60,900 nucleotides of DNA from Desulfocarbo sp964620595 (GTDB lineage: Bacteria; Desulfobacterota; Desulfarculia; Desulfarculales; Desulfarculaceae): assembly GCA_964620595.1 (NCBI GenBank), contig CAZUHP010000016.1, forward strand, positions 1-60,900, written 5' to 3'. Below the pieces are notes generated by a model. The model searched no databases and was not told the origin of the DNA. It saw only the letters and a list, made by a program, of their open reading frames with translations. Made by a program: the position numbers and the translations under genes. Below, piece after piece: positions 23,741-33,100 of the stretch. Position 1 is the first letter of the stretch. The number at the start of each line of letters is the position of its first letter.

Positions 23741-25024
<1,284 letters not shown>

Positions 25025-25060
25025 GAGGCCGACTCCCTGAGTCTCGTAAAGGGGCAAGTG

Positions 25061-25528
25061 CTAATAGTATTTCATGGAGGTCTTCTTCAGCTCCCGCCGG
25101 GAGAACAAGAGGGCGTAGTCCTCCACCCCCACGGCCCGGGCCATCTCCTCCACCAGTTGGCGGCACTCCTCTTCCGAGCGGCCGTGGACCATGCTGAAGA
25201 GGTTGTAGTCGAACCCGTCGCAGGTCTCGCGCTGGTAGCAATGGCTCACCCGGCGGAAGGAGGCCAGGCGCTCGCCCACCCGGTCGCAGTCCGCCGCCGG
25301 CACCCGCCAGGCCACCATCACGTTGGCCCCGAAGCCGGACTTCTGGTGCCGGAGGGTGGCCCCGAAGCGGCGCATCACGCCGCTGGCGGCCATGGCCTTG
25401 AGGCGGCGGACCACCTCGGCCTCGCTGACGCCCAGCTCCCGGGCCAGGCCGGCAAAGGGCCGGGGGACCAGCGGCAGGTCTCCCTGCACAAAGGCGATGA
25501 TGCGCTTGTCGATATCGTCGATGCCCAC
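25061..25528 (-). CDS. Siroheme decarboxylase subunit (AhbA/AhbB, Lrp/AsnC-like)
   Basis: 155-residue protein with an N-terminal Lrp-type helix-turn-helix fold (GLARELGVSEAEVVRRLKAM) and the segment RRFGATLRHQKSGFGANVMVAW characteristic of AhbA/AhbB/NirDLGH decarboxylases, which convert siroheme to 12,18-didecarboxysiroheme in the alternative heme pathway of sulfate reducers. The active form is a heterodimer; the partner gene is not in the window. GTG start with GAGGAG 7 bp upstream. A plain Lrp regulator is less likely because of the HQK motif and neighbour hemL. Confidence 0.85.
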   Translation of the reverse strand: MGIDDIDKRIIAFVQGDLPLVPRPFAGLARELGVSEAEVVRRLKAMAASGVMRRFGATLRHQKSGFGANVMVAWRVPAADCDRVGERLASFRRVSHCYQRETCDGFDYNLFSMVHGRSEEECRQLVEEMARAVGVEDYALLFSRRELKKTSMKYY

Positions 25529-25648
25529 TGGCTCTCCTCAAGGGCTTCGATTCTAGGGGCGGGCCGGGGGGATGTCAAGGACGGGGGGCGGCCCCGCCGG
25601 TCTTGACCCCGGGGCCGGGCCGGCCTAGATTCAGGGCAGGCTTATACG

Positions 25649-25666
25649 TCCCCCCGTCCCCCCGTT
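25649..25666. repeat. Short C-rich repeat (two GTCCCCCC units)
   Basis: Two units just before the ribosome binding site of the formyltransferase gene; probably a minimal member of the dispersed family. Confidence 0.5.
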
Positions 25667-25680
25667 CCCAGGAGGAGCCC

Positions 25681-26466
25681 ATGAGCACCCTCAAGCCCCT
25701 GTTCGACCCCGACGCCGCGGGCCGGCCCCTGCGCCTGGCCGCCTTCATGAGCGGCAGCGGCACCAACATCCGCCGCCTGTTGGAGCGGGGCAGCCCCCAC
25801 TACGAGATAGCCTTCATCTTCAGCGACGTGGCCAGCGACAGGTGCCAGGGCCAGAACATCGCCCGGGAGTACGGCCTGCCCTACTTTGCCTATGACACCC
25901 GGCGCTTTCACGAGCTGAGGGGCATAAGGCGCACCGTGACCACGCCCGAGGGGCTGGCCGCGCGCAAGGAGTACGACCAGGTGGCGGCCCGGCTGGTGCA
26001 GGCCTTTGAGGTGGACCTCATCGCCCTGGGCGGGTACATGAGCTTCCTCACCTTGACGGGGGGGGTGAACGTACACCCGGCCGACCTTTCCCTGGCCGAC
26101 GAGCGGGGCCAGCGCCGCTTCGTGGGAGACGACGCGGTGCTGGACGCCATCGCGGCGGGGGAAAAGGAGCTGCGCTCCTCCACCCTGTGGATCGACCAGG
26201 GGGTGGACTCGGGCCCCCTGCTCATGGTGAGCGACCCCCTGCCGGTGGAGCTGCCCGCGCCCCTGGCCGAACTCAAGGCCGAGCCGGAGCGGCTGCGGGA
26301 GGTGGCGGACCAGCACCAGGAGCGGCTCAAGGAGCGGGGGGACTGGGTGGTGTTCCCCCTCACCCTGGAGCTGATCGGCCAGGGCCGCCTGGCCCTGGAC
26401 CCGGCCGGGGTGGTTCACCTGGACGGCAGGGCCTACCCGCAGGGGGTGCGCCCCTCGGACCTGTAG
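25681..26466 (+). CDS. PurN-like formyltransferase
   Basis: 261-residue protein with the glycinamide-ribonucleotide formyltransferase fold. FMSGSGTNIRRLLE is the phosphate-binding start; the catalytic Asn/His are in GGVNVHPADLS and the Asp in GVDSGPLL. It is about 50 residues longer than standard PurN and has a divergent middle and C-terminus, so either purine synthesis with 10-formyl-THF or formylation of another amine is possible. ATG 25681 follows AGGAGGAG. Confidence 0.75.
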   Translation: MSTLKPLFDPDAAGRPLRLAAFMSGSGTNIRRLLERGSPHYEIAFIFSDVASDRCQGQNIAREYGLPYFAYDTRRFHELRGIRRTVTTPEGLAARKEYDQVAARLVQAFEVDLIALGGYMSFLTLTGGVNVHPADLSLADERGQRRFVGDDAVLDAIAAGEKELRSSTLWIDQGVDSGPLLMVSDPLPVELPAPLAELKAEPERLREVADQHQERLKERGDWVVFPLTLELIGQGRLALDPAGVVHLDGRAYPQGVRPSDL

Positions 26467-26482
26467 GCCCGCCCGGGCGCTC

Positions 26483-27178
26483 CTACCTGGCGTAGCCCGC
26501 CAGGGTCCTCATCAGCTTGCGGGCCGAGGCCGGGGGCTTGGCCTTGCCCCGCTCCAGGATGTCGCGCACCGAAAGGGAGCGGCCGTAATAGTGACGGCTG
26601 GTCTCCCGGTCATACTCCATGCCCATGCCGTCCAGCGATATGCCGGCGAACAGGCCCTTGCTCCAGGAGTAGGAGAGCACGTCGGCCTTGGTGCTGGCCG
26701 CAGTGAGGCCGGCCGAGGCGCCGCGGCCCACCGGCCCCACCGCGGCGGTGGCGTCGGCCCCGAACTTGACCTTGTTGTGCAGGATGCCGTTCAGCCCCTT
26801 TTGCTTCATCACCACCAGGATGAGGTCGGTGGAGGCGGCCCCGATCTGGAAGCCCACGCTGGCGCCGGCCATGGTGAAGAAGGCGGGCGGGCTCCAGGAG
26901 CCGTCCTTGTGGCGCGCCAGCACCACGCCGGTGCCGCCCTGGCCGCCCACGATGAAGCCGGCCTTTATCATGCCCGGGAAGATGGCCACTGCCTTGGCCC
27001 GGCGCAACAGGTCGCGGGGCACGGCCTTGTCCTCTTCCTTCATTATCTCGTTCAGCACGTCCACGGCCTCCAAGACCCGGGCGGTGGCCTTGGTCTTGCT
27101 GTCCGCCCAGGCGGGCGCGGCCAGGGCCAGGGCCATGACCAGGGCCATGACCAGGGCGGAGGTGGTTTTCTTGACCAT
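26483..27178 (-). CDS. Exported YSC84/SYLF-domain lipid-binding protein
   Basis: 231 residues. A signal peptide (1-25, ending APAWA) precedes a SYLF domain recognised by AVAIFPGMIKAGFIVGGQGGTG, FTMAGASVGFQIGAASTDL and SWSKGLFAGISLDG. Such proteins bind phospholipids; the bacterial exported forms have no settled role. ATG 27178 has AAGGAG upstream. Confidence 0.87.
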   Translation of the reverse strand: MVKKTTSALVMALVMALALAAPAWADSKTKATARVLEAVDVLNEIMKEEDKAVPRDLLRRAKAVAIFPGMIKAGFIVGGQGGTGVVLARHKDGSWSPPAFFTMAGASVGFQIGAASTDLILVVMKQKGLNGILHNKVKFGADATAAVGPVGRGASAGLTAASTKADVLSYSWSKGLFAGISLDGMGMEYDRETSRHYYGRSLSVRDILERGKAKPPASARKLMRTLAGYAR

Positions 27179-27330
27179 TTGGTTATCTCCTTGCTCCATG
27201 GGCGAAAAGGGGCTCGCTGCCCAGGGCCGGGCCGGGAGCCGCATGGATTACATCACTAGTATAGTATGCCCGGCCGGCAGGGGAACAATAAACCAGCGCC
27301 GGGAGCAGCCTCCGCTCTCTCCCTCCTGCC

Positions 27331-27386
27331 CCCTCCGCCCCCCGTCGCCCCCCGCCCCCCCCGTCGCCCGTCGCCCCCCCCCGTTG
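27331..27386. repeat. C-rich repeat array between divergent genes
   Basis: CCGTCGCCCCCC-type units (C-rich on plus) between the YSC84 and tadA starts, ending 8 bp before a candidate tadA promoter. Confidence 0.85.
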
Positions 27387-27393
27387 CCTCGGC

Positions 27394-27421
27394 TTGCAGG
27401 CCCCTGGGGCCTGTGGTAATT
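27394..27421 (+). promoter_or_regulatory. Candidate tadA promoter giving a leaderless mRNA
   Basis: TTGCAG (27394-27399), 16 bp, GTAATT (27416-27421). Transcription would start at about 27428-27429, the GTG start codon, and there is no Shine-Dalgarno. Confidence 0.35.
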
Positions 27422-27428
27422 TGCCTGG

Positions 27429-27968
27429 GTGGCAACCTGGAACCAGGCCGACATCCGGCACATGCAGCGCGCCCTGGCCCTGGCCAAGCGGGCCAGCCGG
27501 CGGGGCGAGGTGCCGGTGGGGGCGGTGGTGGTGGACGAGGCCGGCCGCACGCTGGCCGCGGAGCACAACCGCTCGCGCATGCTGTGCGACCCCACCGCCC
27601 ATGCCGAGATGTTGGCCTTGCGCAAGGCGGCCGCGGCCCGGGGCAACTACCGGCTCACCGGGGTGACCATGTACGTGAGCCTGGAGCCCTGCCCCATGTG
27701 CGCCGGCGCCCTGGTGTGGGCCCGGGTGCGGCGGTTGGTCTTTGGCGCCTGGGACCCCAAGGCCGGGGCCTTGGGCTCGGTGATGGACCTGGCCGCCCAA
27801 AAGGAATTCAACCACCACCCCCTGGTGGAGGGGGGGCTGCTGGCCGAGGAGAGCGCCGAGATTCTGCGGAGCTTTTTCGCGGAGCGGCGCAAGGGGCCAC
27901 AAAACCCAAAACCCAACGGAGAGGTACCGAAGTCCGGTCGTAACGGGCCCGACTCGAAATCGGGTTAG
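27429..27968 (+). CDS. tadA: tRNA-specific adenosine deaminase (A34 to inosine)
   Basis: 179-residue zinc deaminase that makes inosine at the wobble position of tRNA-Arg(ACG). Zinc ligands and catalytic Glu are clear: H58 and E60 (TAHAEML), C88 and C91 (EPCPMCAG). A GTG start is used; no ribosome binding site is visible. Residues 164-179 and the stop codon are encoded by the first 51 nt of the tRNA-Ser gene on the same strand, so the conserved protein effectively ends near residue 160. Confidence 0.92.
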   Translation: MATWNQADIRHMQRALALAKRASRRGEVPVGAVVVDEAGRTLAAEHNRSRMLCDPTAHAEMLALRKAAAARGNYRLTGVTMYVSLEPCPMCAGALVWARVRRLVFGAWDPKAGALGSVMDLAAQKEFNHHPLVEGGLLAEESAEILRSFFAERRKGPQNPKPNGEVPKSGRNGPDSKSG

Positions 27969-28012
27969 CGGTTAACCCCGCTACGTGGGTTCGAATCCCA
28001 CCCTCTCCGCCA
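27918..28012 (+). tRNA. tRNA-Ser(CGA)
   Basis: Class II tRNA of 95 nt with CCA encoded. Acceptor stem GGAGAGG/CCTCTCC, anticodon stem-loop CCCGA-CTCGAAA-TCGGG (anticodon CGA), a long variable arm, and T-loop GGTTCGAATCC. The 5' end lies inside tadA. Confidence 0.95.
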
Positions 28013-28019
28013 TGTTTTC

Positions 28020-28069
28020 GGCCGCGCGCCCAGGGACCCGGCAAGGGTTTCCGGGCGCGCGGCCTCTTT
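28020..28069 (+). terminator. Terminator after tRNA-Ser
   Basis: Perfect 12-bp stem GGCCGCGCGCCC/GGGCGCGCGGCC with a long loop, followed by TCTTT. Confidence 0.75.
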
Positions 28070-28175
28070 GGGGCTGCTTGCGAAAACGTAAATTAGTTTC
28101 TTGCCTTAAGCCCCCTGCCGACATTAAAATGTGCACCTACTTTCACTCAGGCTGAACGCCAGGGGAGGTGTTTGC

Positions 28176-30032
28176 ATGCGTTTGTCCCTGGACAAGAAGC
28201 TGTTGCTGGGCGGCTTGCTCCTGGCCGCCGTGCCGCTCATGGTACTGGGTTGGTTCGCCTACCGGGACGCCAGCCAGGGTTTGAGCGCCATTTCCAGCAA
28301 ATCGGTGGCCACCACCGCCCAACAGATGGCGGCGCTGGTGGAGACCAACCTGCGGGACGAAGTGCGCCTGGTCAAGATGCTCTCCGCCACCAACAGCACC
28401 CTCAACGCGCTGATAAAACTGAGGATGCTGAAAGCAAACCACGAGAGCCTGGAGATGGCGGGATATGACCTGCTGAAGCTGAGCACCGACCTCAAGAGCT
28501 TCTTGAACACGGTGGGCAAGGACTACGAAGTGGCTTTCGTGGCCGACGCCAGCGGCGAGATCATAGCGGACGGCCGGGATGGAGCCTACCAGGACATCAA
28601 GGTCAACGACAGGCCCTATTTCCGCACCGCCATGTCCGGCAAGGTCTCGGTGGGCACCATCGTCAGGTCCAAGAAGACCGGCAAGCCGGTGTTCATGGTG
28701 GCGGTGCCGGTCAAGGACCCCAAGGGCAAAATGCTGGGCGTGCTGGCCGCGGCGGTGAGTCTGAGTTTTTGCAACGACAAGGTGTGCCAATTGAAGGTAG
28801 GCCAGAGCGGCCGCTCGTTCATGGTGGATTCCCGGGGGGTGGTCATCGCCCATCCCGACCCCAAGCAGGTGTTGAAGCTGAACATCACCCGGCAGCCCGG
28901 CCTGGAGGAGCTTTCCCGCCGGATGCTGGCGGGCGAGTCCGGGGTGGTGGACTACCGCTTCCAGGGGCGCGACCAGATCGCCGGCTACGCGCCGGTGCCC
29001 CTGGTGGGGTGGTCCCTGGCGGTCACCGTGGAGCGGGACGAGATCATGGCCCCGGTCTATGCCATCCGCAACGGGGTGGTGCTGATCGGGGTCATAGCCC
29101 TGGTACTGGCCGCGCTCTTGGTGCTCTACTTCGCCCGCAGCCTGTCGCGGCCCATCGGCCGGGTGGCGCGGGGCCTGGCCGCGGCCTCGGACCAGGTGTC
29201 CCAGGGCGCGGCCCAGCTTTCGGACGCCAGCAACACCCTGGCCCAGGGCGCCAGCCAGCAGGCCGCGGCCCTGGAGCAGAACTCGGCGGCCCTGGAGGAG
29301 CTGGCCGGCACCACCCAAACCAACGCCGAGAGCGCGGAGCAGGCGGCCAAGCTGACCTGGGAGATGGGCAAGTCCATCAGCCGGGTGGGCAAGTCCATGC
29401 GCAAGGTTAGCGCCTCCATGGAGGACATCACCCAGGCCAGCGAAGAGACCAGCAAGATCATCCAGACCGTGGACGAGATATCGTTTCAAACCAACCTGTT
29501 GGCCCTAAACGCCGCGGTGGAGGCCGCCCGGGCGGGCGAGGCGGGGGCAGGCTTTGCGGTGGTGGCGGACGAGGTGCGCAACCTGGCGCTGCGCGCCGCC
29601 GAGGCGGCCCGCCAGACCGCCGAGCTGATCGAAGGCACCCTGGAAAAGGTCAAGGCCGGCACCGTGTTGGTGGAAGAGACGGCCACCTCCTTTGGCGAGG
29701 TGATGGGCCTGGCCACCAAGGCGGGCAAGCTGGCCGAGAAGATCGCCGCCGCCAGCAAGGAGCAGGCCCAGGGCATCGATCAGATAAACCGCGCCACCCA
29801 CGACATGGAGCAGGTCACCCAGCAGGTGGCGGCCAATGCCGAGCAGACCTCGGCCTCGGGGGAGGAGATGCTCTCCCAGGCCCATGGCCTGTTGGGGTTC
29901 GTGGAAGACCTGAAGACCCTGGTGGGCGGCAACTTGGCGGCCTTTGACCAGGCTGCGGCCGGCAAGGAGCGCCGCCGCAAGAAAAAGGACGGCCCCAAGG
30001 CCCTCACCTATGAGCCTGGGGCCGGGGAGTAG
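28176..30032 (+). CDS. Cache-domain methyl-accepting chemotaxis protein
   Basis: 618-residue chemoreceptor. TM1 is about residues 8-28; the periplasmic part (30-285) is a double Cache sensor, with AFVADASGEIIADGRDG and DSRGVVIAHPDPKQVLK as the paired strand motifs; TM2 is about 300-322. The cytoplasmic domain has the signalling tip ISFQTNLLALNAAVEAARAG. No HAMP domain is obvious and no CheR pentapeptide at the end. ATG 28176 has GGGGAGG upstream; an in-frame start at 28131 is rejected. Ligand is unknown, probably a small organic acid or amino acid. Confidence 0.93.
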   Translation: MRLSLDKKLLLGGLLLAAVPLMVLGWFAYRDASQGLSAISSKSVATTAQQMAALVETNLRDEVRLVKMLSATNSTLNALIKLRMLKANHESLEMAGYDLLKLSTDLKSFLNTVGKDYEVAFVADASGEIIADGRDGAYQDIKVNDRPYFRTAMSGKVSVGTIVRSKKTGKPVFMVAVPVKDPKGKMLGVLAAAVSLSFCNDKVCQLKVGQSGRSFMVDSRGVVIAHPDPKQVLKLNITRQPGLEELSRRMLAGESGVVDYRFQGRDQIAGYAPVPLVGWSLAVTVERDEIMAPVYAIRNGVVLIGVIALVLAALLVLYFARSLSRPIGRVARGLAAASDQVSQGAAQLSDASNTLAQGASQQAAALEQNSAALEELAGTTQTNAESAEQAAKLTWEMGKSISRVGKSMRKVSASMEDITQASEETSKIIQTVDEISFQTNLLALNAAVEAARAGEAGAGFAVVADEVRNLALRAAEAARQTAELIEGTLEKVKAGTVLVEETATSFGEVMGLATKAGKLAEKIAAASKEQAQGIDQINRATHDMEQVTQQVAANAEQTSASGEEMLSQAHGLLGFVEDLKTLVGGNLAAFDQAAAGKERRRKKKDGPKALTYEPGAGE

Positions 30033-30122
30033 GCCGGCAAGCGCCAGGGCCGCCGCCAGGCGGCCCTGGCCTTGCGCGCTTGCCCTTGCCCGCCCCTGCC
30101 GCTTCCCGTTATCCCCTGTTAC

Positions 30123-30180
30123 TCCCCGCCCCCCGTCGCCCGCCCCCCCGTCGCCCCCCGTCGCCCCCCCGTCGCCGGGG
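30123..30180. repeat. C-rich repeat array, convergent intergenic
   Basis: CCGTCGCCCCCC units between the Cache chemoreceptor and asparaginase 3' ends. C-rich strand is plus. Confidence 0.85.
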
Positions 30181-30206
30181 GCGCCGACCTGGGCGAATTC
30201 AACTTT

Positions 30207-31304
30207 TCACAGATGAAAGATGGGTTGAAGCGTGGCCACCACCTCGCCCCGGTGGTTCTTGATGCGGGGCTGGTGCAGGTCTTGGAGCGCGCCTTCCAGG
30301 GCGTCGTGGTCCAGCTCGCCCAATTGGTGCAGGAGTTCGCTCACCACCGGGCCCAGGGCGCGCATGGCCCCGTCCTCCACCTGTAGGGCCACGCCCAGTC
30401 CCTGGCCCACCAGGGCCAGGGCATAGGTGCCCTCGGCGCCGGTCTTGGCCAACAGGCGTCCCGGCGCGGCCTGCATCAGGCGGGTGCAGAGGCGGTCGCT
30501 GCCGGCGATCATTTCGGGGTGGGCCAGGCAGGCCTCCATGAGCCGGCTCACGGCCTCGGCCTTTTCGGCTGCGAGGCCGGCCTTGGCCGGCGCGGCCAGG
30601 CGGGCATAGGCGCCGGCCAGGCTGATGAGGGGCAGGCGGAACACCGGCACCCCGCAGCCGTCGATGCCGATGCCGATCTGCTCGGCCGGGTAGGCGCAAA
30701 GCTCGGCCACCTCCTGGAGCACCAGGCGCTGCACGGGGTGGGCGGGCTGGGTGTAGTCCGAGGGGTCGAACCCCAGGTGCACGCACAGGGCCAGCATGGC
30801 CGCGTGCTTGCCCGCGCAGTTGTTGTGCAGCTCGGTGGGCTCTTTTCCGGCCGCGGCCAGGGCCTGGGCCGTGGGCCGGTGGCTGGGCCGGTGCACGCCG
30901 CAGGCCAGGTGCTCGGGGCCGAGACCGGCCTTGGCCAGGATGGAGCGCACCGCCTCCACCTGGAAATCCTCGCCATTCAGCGAGCCGCAGCAACAGGCCA
31001 GCTCGGCCGGAGTAAGGCCCAGGGCGTCGGCCGCGCCGGTGGTGATGAGGGGCAGGGCCTGGAGGGGCTTGGCCGTGGAGCGCAGGAAGGTGGGCATGGC
31101 CGGGTGGCCCAGGCCCTTGACCCGCACCCCGTCCGGGCTGCACACCGCCACCGCGCCGCGGTGGACGCTCTCGGTGAGCCCGCCCCGGGCCAGCTCGGCG
31201 AGGGGTTCGGAATATTCGGTCACCCCTCCCCGGGGATGGGGGTGGGAATGGTCGTGGTGATGATGATGGCCCAGGTGGCGGGCGATGGGAAAGGGCATCT
31301 GCAT
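30207..31304 (-). CDS. Asparaginase II family protein with His-rich N-terminus
   Basis: 365 residues of the asparaginase II family (the Rhizobium etli AnsA type), which hydrolyses asparagine to aspartate and ammonia. Markers: FLRSTAKPLQALPLI, CCGSLNGEDFQ, HNNCAGKHAAMLALC and GIDGCGVPVFRLPL. ATG 31304 with GAGGGA upstream is chosen over a longer start at 31466. Residues 10-23 contain nine His (HHHHHDHSHPH), a possible metal-binding tail not required by the family. Confidence 0.88.
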   Translation of the reverse strand: MQMPFPIARHLGHHHHHDHSHPHPRGGVTEYSEPLAELARGGLTESVHRGAVAVCSPDGVRVKGLGHPAMPTFLRSTAKPLQALPLITTGAADALGLTPAELACCCGSLNGEDFQVEAVRSILAKAGLGPEHLACGVHRPSHRPTAQALAAAGKEPTELHNNCAGKHAAMLALCVHLGFDPSDYTQPAHPVQRLVLQEVAELCAYPAEQIGIGIDGCGVPVFRLPLISLAGAYARLAAPAKAGLAAEKAEAVSRLMEACLAHPEMIAGSDRLCTRLMQAAPGRLLAKTGAEGTYALALVGQGLGVALQVEDGAMRALGPVVSELLHQLGELDHDALEGALQDLHQPRIKNHRGEVVATLQPIFHL

Positions 31305-31453
31305 GGCGTCCCTCGCGGTCTGGTATTTGTAAGTGTGCGTACTCCAGGGCGATTGCCCCGGAAGTCCCCGCAGGTCAATTATGTCGCAAATGTTCCGGCC
31401 GGGCAAGGCTGGCCGGCGTCCGGCCATTATTTGCACATAATCATGTTTAAACA

Positions 31454-31482
31454 TTGACAGGTGCAAGTATTGGCCTTAGATT
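31454..31482 (+). promoter_or_regulatory. Strong candidate sigma70 promoter
   Basis: TTGACA (31454-31459), 17 bp, TAGATT (31477-31482). About 370 bp upstream of the NamZ-like gene, with structured sequence in between. Confidence 0.6.
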
Positions 31483-31487
31483 TTTAA

Positions 31488-31640
31488 CTAAGGAAGGACG
31501 CAACACGCATATACCCCTTAGAGTGTCCGGCCCTGGGGCGCTCGCCGGTTCCACCCCCTCTACCGCCGGGACCACAGGCCGGACACCCTTCCTCCTCTCC
31601 CCGAGGGCCCTGGAGCCAGCGCGCGCCAGGGCCCTCATCC
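31488..31640 (+). ncRNA. Candidate structured leader or small RNA
   Basis: Downstream of the promoter at 31454. GTGTCCGGCC (about 31523) pairs with GGCCGGACAC (about 31577) enclosing an inner stem GGTTCC/GGGACC; a second perfect stem AGGGCCCTGG/CCAGGGCCCT follows (about 31603-31634). No strong U-run. Matches no RNA family I know; may be a leader of the NamZ-like gene or a small RNA. Confidence 0.35.
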
Positions 31641-31652
31641 TTGCGCCCGCAT

Positions 31653-31724
31653 GCCCGCCCCCCCGCCCCCGTCGCCCGCCCCCGTGGCCCGCCCCCGCCG
31701 CTCCCCGTCGCCCCCCCCGTTGCA
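31653..31724. repeat. C-rich repeat array upstream of the NamZ-like gene
   Basis: CGCCCGCCCCCGTCG-type units between the structured element and the coding start. C-rich strand is plus. Confidence 0.8.
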
Positions 31725-31848
31725 TCGCCGGTGGCGGCCCTGGCTTGCGCTGTGCCATAATCGTACTAGTCTTTTAAAGAGAGCCAGGCGCCCGGGCGGC
31801 CAGCCGCCAGGGGTGGAATTTGGCCAAAGCGACCCGGAGCAAACCCGC

Positions 31849-33045
31849 ATGCCAACCCCAGCCCCCAAGCCCGGACCAGTGGTCACCGGCCTGGAGCAGA
31901 TCTGCGCCGACCCTCCCCGGGAACTCAGGCACGCCCGGGTGGGGCTTTTGTGCAACCAGTCCTGCGGGCTGGCCGACCTCACCCCTGCGCCCGAGGCGGT
32001 GGCCCGGGCCCTGCCCGGGGCCCTGAAGGCCATCTTCGGGCCCCAGCACGGCTTTTTCGGGGACAAGCAGGACAACATGGTGGAGTCGTCCCACGGGGTG
32101 CATCCCCGCCTGGGCCTTCCGGTGTACAGCCTCTACGGCGACACCCGCCGGCCCACCCCGGAGATGCTGGCCGAGCTGGACGTGCTCTTGATCGACCTCA
32201 TCGACGTGGGCTGCCGGGTCTACACCTTTGCCACCACTGCCCGCTACTGCCTGGAGGAGGCGGCCAGGGCCGGGGTGGCGGTGTGGGTGCTGGACCGGCC
32301 CAACCCCCTGGGCCGGGGCGAGGAGGGCCCCCTGTTGCCGGAGTCCCTGGAGAGCTTCGTGGGGCCCCATGCCATCCCCCTGCGTCACGGCCTGAGCCTG
32401 GGCGAGCTGTGCCTGCTGATGGCGGCGGAAAGGGAGATCCCGGTGGAGCTGCGGGTGGTGCCCTGCCGGGGCTGGGCCGGCCAGGACCTGGCCGCCAGCG
32501 GGCTGAGCTGGGTGATGCCCTCGCCCAACCTGCCCACCCTGGAGGGCTGCCGGGTGTACCCGGGCCAGGTGCTAATCGAGGGCACCACCCTTTCCGAGGG
32601 CCGCGGCACCACCCGGCCCTTCGAGATATTCGGGGCGCCGGGCCTGGACCCCTATGCGGTGGCCGAGGAGGTGGAGGCCGAGGCCCTGGCCGGGGCGGCG
32701 CTGCGGCCGCTTTTCTTCGAGCCCACCTTCCACAAGCACGCGGGCCGCACCTGCGGCGGCTTCCACATCCACCTGACCGATGCCGGGCGCTACCGCCCGG
32801 TGCGGGCCAGCCTGGCCCTCCTGTCGGCCATCAACCGGGTGCACCCGGGGCTGTGGGACTTCCGGCCGCCGCCCTATGAGTACGACCACCAGCGCCGCCC
32901 CCTGGACCTGCTCCTGGGCGACCCGGAGGCGGCGGACCTCTTGCAGGCCGGCACCAGGGCCCGGGAGTTGGAGTCCCGCTGGCAGGAGGACCTGCGCCGC
33001 TGGCAGGAACGGGCGGCGCGGCACCGGCTCTATCCCCCTGACTGA
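31849..33045 (+). CDS. DUF1343 / NamZ-like exo-beta-N-acetylmuramidase family protein
   Basis: 398 residues matching DUF1343, the family of Bacillus NamZ, which removes N-acetylmuramic acid from peptidoglycan fragments. Family motifs: GLLCNQSC, IFGPQHGFFGDKQDNM, PVYSLYGDTRRPT, DLIDVGCRVYTF, WVLDRPNPLGR and SPNLPTLEGCRVYPG. No signal peptide is visible, unlike secreted members, so it may recycle muropeptides in the cytoplasm. ATG 31849 with GGAGC upstream. Confidence 0.86.
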   Translation: MPTPAPKPGPVVTGLEQICADPPRELRHARVGLLCNQSCGLADLTPAPEAVARALPGALKAIFGPQHGFFGDKQDNMVESSHGVHPRLGLPVYSLYGDTRRPTPEMLAELDVLLIDLIDVGCRVYTFATTARYCLEEAARAGVAVWVLDRPNPLGRGEEGPLLPESLESFVGPHAIPLRHGLSLGELCLLMAAEREIPVELRVVPCRGWAGQDLAASGLSWVMPSPNLPTLEGCRVYPGQVLIEGTTLSEGRGTTRPFEIFGAPGLDPYAVAEEVEAEALAGAALRPLFFEPTFHKHAGRTCGGFHIHLTDAGRYRPVRASLALLSAINRVHPGLWDFRPPPYEYDHQRRPLDLLLGDPEAADLLQAGTRARELESRWQEDLRRWQERAARHRLYPPD

Positions 33046-33100
33046 ACCAGACCGCCCCTGCCCGGCGGTGCAATCCGACCGGGAGAAAAGAGGTGAAGAG

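Noticed and set aside
31523..31640. 4.5S, 6S or tmRNA gene
   Set aside because: Lacks the GGAAGG/AGCAGCC apical loop of SRP RNA, the tRNA-like ends of tmRNA and the open-promoter bulge of 6S RNA.
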